In this document: positions 21,729-23,682 of the stretch, piece by piece
How positions within the stretch are numbered: the first letter of the stretch is position 1
Layout: every line of letters begins with the position of its first letter
Virus record (IMG/VR): IMGVR_UViG_3300001533_000636
Span: 1-23,682 of that record
Direction: 5' to 3' (one strand)
DNA: 23,682 nt
Source: a virus
Position numbers and translations under genes: made by a program
The notes under the pieces: generated by a model
What the model saw: the letters and a program-made list of their open reading frames with translations, nothing else
Told to the model about the DNA's origin: nothing
Databases searched by the model: none

Positions 21729-21971
21729 ATGAGCCAAGAGATTAAAAGAGAATACATAATGCGATACGGCGGTGGCTCTACTGCTGAAGATATGTGGTAT
21801 GACGAAGAAGTTATTGTTGTTAAAGAAGGCGATGTCTGTCCTGAATGCGGTAAGGGTAAAATGAAGGTCAGCAAGAACAAAAAACTATATTGTTCTGAAA
21901 TATGTTGGGAGGAACACTATGAGCCAAGACAGTACAACACCTATAGAAGATTATATGGTAAAGGACTATGA
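21729..21971 (+). CDS. Small zinc-knuckle protein, MSQE start
   Basis: 80 residues starting MSQEIKREYI. CPECGKGKMKVSKNKKLYCSEIC (Cys37, 40, 55, 59) is a zinc ribbon. AAGGAGG precedes the ATG, which opens the shared cassette ATGAGCCAAGA. The last residues (YEPRQYNT...) are encoded by the next cassette copy in another frame, so this gene overlaps its neighbour by 53 bp. Confidence 0.7.
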   Translation: MSQEIKREYIMRYGGGSTAEDMWYDEEVIVVKEGDVCPECGKGKMKVSKNKKLYCSEICWEEHYEPRQYNTYRRLYGKGL

Positions 21972-22164
21972 AATAGGCAATCAAATAAACTGCGATGTTT
22001 GCGGTGGGTATTGGCAGAAGGGGTTTGCTACTGAAAGTTCTTGGGGGTTTGGTGAGGTTTCTATTTGTTCCAAGTGTATACCGAAGTTTATGAAGTGGGC
22101 GATAGAGAAATATAAGCAGGAGGTTCCAAATGAGCCAAGAAGCATTGATATACATACTGATTAG
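21919..22164 (+). CDS. Small zinc-knuckle protein, MSQD start
   Basis: 81 residues starting MSQDSTTPIEDY. Cys25, Cys28, Cys50 and Cys53 form two CxxC knuckles (CDVC and CSKC). GGGAGG precedes the cassette ATG by 6 bp. The C-terminal NEPRS is again the next cassette read in another frame. Function unknown. Confidence 0.7.
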   Translation: MSQDSTTPIEDYMVKDYEIGNQINCDVCGGYWQKGFATESSWGFGEVSICSKCIPKFMKWAIEKYKQEVPNEPRSIDIHTD

Positions 22165-22390
22165 CATAACCACAGGCGGTTTCTGGAGTTTCTTTTTATT
22201 TTGGTGTTTGTGGTTTTCCAATCCTAAATGCAAACATATTAACAAAGAGAAACTGAACCTCGGAGTTATAGACAATACGATAAACGTGAAGTTTAACGAA
22301 ACAGACATTCCCACAACTTATTTGTGCAATAGGTTTGAAGTGTATCTATGTCACGAATGCGGGTGTGTGGTGTTTAAGGAGGAACTATGA
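22130..22390 (+). CDS. Small membrane protein with Cys motif, MSQE start
   Basis: 86 residues: MSQE followed at once by a transmembrane helix (LIYILISITTGGFWSFFLFW, extending to about residue 29), then a soluble domain with CKH and CHECGC (residues 34-36 and 74-79), which could bind metal. AGGAGGTTCCAA precedes the ATG; the same spacer recurs before the gene at 23542. The membrane helix begins straight after the tag, so the tag would be at the extreme end facing one side of the membrane. Confidence 0.7.
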   Translation: MSQEALIYILISITTGGFWSFFLFWCLWFSNPKCKHINKEKLNLGVIDNTINVKFNETDIPTTYLCNRFEVYLCHECGCVVFKEEL

Positions 22391-22725
22391 GCCAAGACAA
22401 GAGTAAATACCGAAAGAAACCAGTAGTGATTGATGCTATTTTATGGACAGGGAAAAACTTTGAAGAATGTTCTAATTTTATTACTGATAAAAACTATAGA
22501 AGAATAGACAGACTTACTGGAAAATTAAGAATTAAGACACTTGAGGGAACAATGCTTGCAGATGTAGGTGATTATATTATCAAAGGCGTTAAGGGCGAGT
22601 TCTATCCTTGCAAGCCCGATATATTTGAGATGACATACGAACCTGCTGATACTCCTGCCGACTGCGAGGGTGAGAAGGGAGGGCAAATGAGCCAAGACAA
22701 GGAGAGCAGATATGATAACAGGTAA
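22387..22725 (+). CDS. PGDYG-type phage protein with MSQD extension
   Basis: 112 residues. YRKKPVVIDAILWTG (residues 8-22) and LRIKTLEGTMLADVGDYIIKGVKGEFYPCKPDIFEMTY (residues 47-84) match a small protein common in phages that normally begins with (M)KYRKKPVVIEA and carries the GDYI(I/V)-G core. Here MSQDKS precedes the family start, showing the shared cassette has been joined to it. The frame ends GGQMSQDKESRYDNR: it reads through a second cassette (start at 22687 with its own Shine-Dalgarno) before stopping. The role of the family is not known to me. Confidence 0.75.
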   Translation: MSQDKSKYRKKPVVIDAILWTGKNFEECSNFITDKNYRRIDRLTGKLRIKTLEGTMLADVGDYIIKGVKGEFYPCKPDIFEMTYEPADTPADCEGEKGGQMSQDKESRYDNR

Positions 22726-22765
22726 AAAACAAAAGGGGTCAGGGTCGAGGTCGTGGTCTTATTAA
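22712..22765 (+). CDS. Possible 17-residue peptide
   Basis: ATG at 22712 with AAGGAG 8 bp upstream; MITGKKQKGSGSRSWSY then stop. It is small, basic and Ser/Gly-rich, and follows the truncated cassette copy at 22687. It may be the decayed start of a former gene. Weak support. Confidence 0.25.
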   Translation: MITGKKQKGSGSRSWSY

Positions 22766-22791
22766 ACCAAAAACAAAAAGGAGAAACCAAA

Positions 22792-22818
22792 ATGAAAGTA
22801 TTAAAGGAGGAGAAATGA
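22792..22818 (+). CDS. Eight-residue leader ORF before the methyltransferase
   Basis: ATG at 22792 with AAGGAG 8 bp upstream; MKVLKEEK, whose stop overlaps the methyltransferase ATG (ATGA). The Shine-Dalgarno of the methyltransferase lies within it, so translation of the leader could couple to the enzyme. Weak but tidy. Confidence 0.3.
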   Translation: MKVLKEEK

Positions 22819-23303
22819 ACCCAAAAGAGACTAACCTTAAGCTTATCAATACAAATCTTCGAAGATACACATTTGAATCCCCGAAAATAAAAAATTGGGT
22901 AGAATCTGTTTGTGGGGGAAAGGTATTAAATTTATTTGCTGGGAAAACTTTCTTGAATTTAGATGAGTTTAGGGTAGATATTGACACTTCAGCATTTGCT
23001 CACATTCATATTGATGCATATTCTTATATTAGTAATTGCGATAAAAGATATGATACTGTTATTCTTGACCCGCCTTATGCATATAGAAAGGCTATGGAGA
23101 TGTATTGTGGGAATTACACAAGTAAGTTTAAGCTTATTGCAGATGAAATTAAAAGATTACAAATTCCAAAAGTTGTGTCTTTCGGATATCATTCTACTTT
23201 TATGGGGAAAGTTAGGGGGTACACATTGAGTGAACTTTGTGTTTTTGCTCACGGGGGAGCACAACATTGTACTATTGGGATTGTTGAATTGAAGGAGGTC
23301 TAA
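22815..23303 (+). CDS. DPPY-type DNA methyltransferase
   Basis: 162 residues. KVLNLFAGKT (residues 36-45) is the SAM-binding motif I in the form LFAG, and DTVILDPPYAYR (residues 80-91) is the catalytic DPPY motif IV of N6-adenine or N4-cytosine methyltransferases. GGNYTSKFKLI-like helices and VVSFGYHSTFMG follow. It is short (single domain, no visible target-recognition domain), so specificity may be loose or given by another protein. It may protect phage DNA from host restriction. AAAGGAGGAG precedes the ATG. Confidence 0.75.
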   Translation: MNPKETNLKLINTNLRRYTFESPKIKNWVESVCGGKVLNLFAGKTFLNLDEFRVDIDTSAFAHIHIDAYSYISNCDKRYDTVILDPPYAYRKAMEMYCGNYTSKFKLIADEIKRLQIPKVVSFGYHSTFMGKVRGYTLSELCVFAHGGAQHCTIGIVELKEV

Positions 23304-23545
23304 TGAGCCAAGACAAGATAAACGAGTGTCCTAAATGCGGTAATCTGTTACAGAAGGAGGGGTGTATAGTGTGTAAAATGAGCCAAGACAAGACTAAATA
23401 CCGAGAAGAAGCAGAGGGGTTGTTGGGTTTCGCTGGCTTAAAAGAGCGTGGTGGTTGGATACCTCTTGAAAAAGCCATCGAAATCCTCGCAAAAGTGTTG
23501 GAGGATAAATCCGACTGCGAGGGTGATAAGGGAGGTTCCAAATGA
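23303..23545 (+). CDS. Zinc-knuckle protein fused in frame to a second MSQD module
   Basis: 80 residues. Residues 1-25 are MSQDKINECPKCGNLL... with CPKC and CIVC (Cys9, 12, 21, 24), a complete zinc knuckle. At residue 26 a second MSQDK begins in frame and continues as TKYREEAEGLL...KAIEILAKVLEDKSDCEGDKGGSK, a paralogue of the next protein. GAAGGAGG before the first ATG is good; the internal ATG has only a distant GGAGG, so this is probably a fusion of two former genes. Confidence 0.65.
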   Translation: MSQDKINECPKCGNLLQKEGCIVCKMSQDKTKYREEAEGLLGFAGLKERGGWIPLEKAIEILAKVLEDKSDCEGDKGGSK

Positions 23546-23682
23546 GCCAAGACAAAAGTAAATACCGAGAAGAAGCGGAGAGGTTGTTACCTAAAAGCCC
23601 GTGGGACACCGAATCAGGAAACGAGTGGGTTCGTAATCGGGAAATAGGATTTACTTGTGCAAGAAACAAAGCCATCGAAGTC
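23542..23682 (+). CDS. MSQD-module protein, partial (runs off right edge)
   Basis: 47 residues visible, starting MSQDKSKYREEAERLLPKSP and ending RNKAIEV at the window edge. It is a paralogue of the second half of the preceding protein, with a divergent central insert. GGGAGGTTCCAA precedes the ATG. It is probably complete a short way beyond the window, by analogy with LAKVLEDKSDC in the preceding gene. Confidence 0.7.
   Translation, partial: MSQDKSKYREEAERLLPKSPWDTESGNEWVRNREIGFTCARNKAIEV

Larger units (their letters stand above)
21720..23560 (+). repeat. Dispersed start cassette: Shine-Dalgarno + ATGAGCCAAGA (MSQD/MSQE), eight copies
   Basis: Copies of ATGAGCCAAGA start at 21729, 21919, 22130, 22387, 22687, 23303, 23378 and 23542. 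Seven have GGAGG or GGGAGG 4-7 bp upstream; 23378 is inside a fused gene. Five copies continue as ACAAG or ACAAA (MSQDK); three share the longer MSQDK(S/T)KYR. The sequence GACTGCGAGGGTGA before the copies at 22687 and 23542 is also repeated. Confidence 0.85.

Noticed and set aside
21868-22314. Minus-strand 148-codon frame with hydrophobic stretches
   Set aside because: It is antisense to two plus genes that have good ribosome sites and zinc-knuckle motifs; no start signal was found.
22739-22765. GGTC-type short repeats (GGGTCAGGGTCGAGGTCGTGG)
   Set aside because: The stretch is only about 20 bp long and explained equally well by the Gly/Ser/Arg codons of the small ORF; too short to call a repeat element.

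Overview
The window looks like part of a tailed-phage (Caudoviricetes) genome, probably recovered from an environmental sample. Evidence: a leftward head and virion module (small and large terminase, portal, scaffold, major capsid protein, virion lysozyme, long fibre) faces a rightward module of short, tightly packed genes typical of early or host-takeover functions. Ribosome-binding sites are strong AGGAGG types, so the host is a bacterium. The DNA is AT-rich and uses the standard code. No rRNA, tRNA, integrase, transposase or CRISPR was seen. No host or named phage relative can be assigned from the sequence alone.

Left arm (minus strand, about 13750 down to 1): a consensus promoter at 13753-13781 and a structured leader of about 220 nt precede terS, terL, two very small genes, portal, two small genes, scaffold, major capsid, a probable head decoration protein, a GT-A glycosyltransferase, a small gene, a lysozyme, a probable head-tail adaptor, two small virion-like proteins, a Val/Lys/Glu/Pro repeat protein and a fibre of more than 850 residues that runs off the window. 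No tape-measure gene is visible. That fits a short-tailed phage, or tail genes lying outside the window.

Centre (13586-15452): about 1.9 kb with only one small gene, flanked by an inverted repeat. It holds three consensus TTGACA-N17-TATACT promoters, two terminators, a G-rich strand, tandem AAATTCAAGG(G)CG repeats and a cluster of TTGTGGTAA-type sites with two perfect palindromes. It is the divergent control region and a candidate replication origin.

Right arm (plus strand, 15453 to the end): nine small genes, mostly unrecognised, lead to a metabolic block made of a radical SAM/SPASM enzyme, a GT9 (heptosyltransferase-like) enzyme, a YkgJ-like Cys protein and a lone short TPP-dependent E1-alpha-like protein. 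These probably act on glycans or small metabolites. A 30-codon Cys-containing ORF that is also a strong RNA fold sits between the first two. The last 2 kb carries a DPPY DNA methyltransferase and a run of small Zn-knuckle and phage-type proteins. Eight sites there share the same start cassette: Shine-Dalgarno followed by ATGAGCCAAGA, encoding MSQD or MSQE.

Most worth a second look are the repeated MSQD start cassette, the attenuator-like leader of the structural operon, the origin-like repeat region, the palindromic gene-boundary element found on both arms, and the radical SAM/GT9/E1 block with its small ORF.
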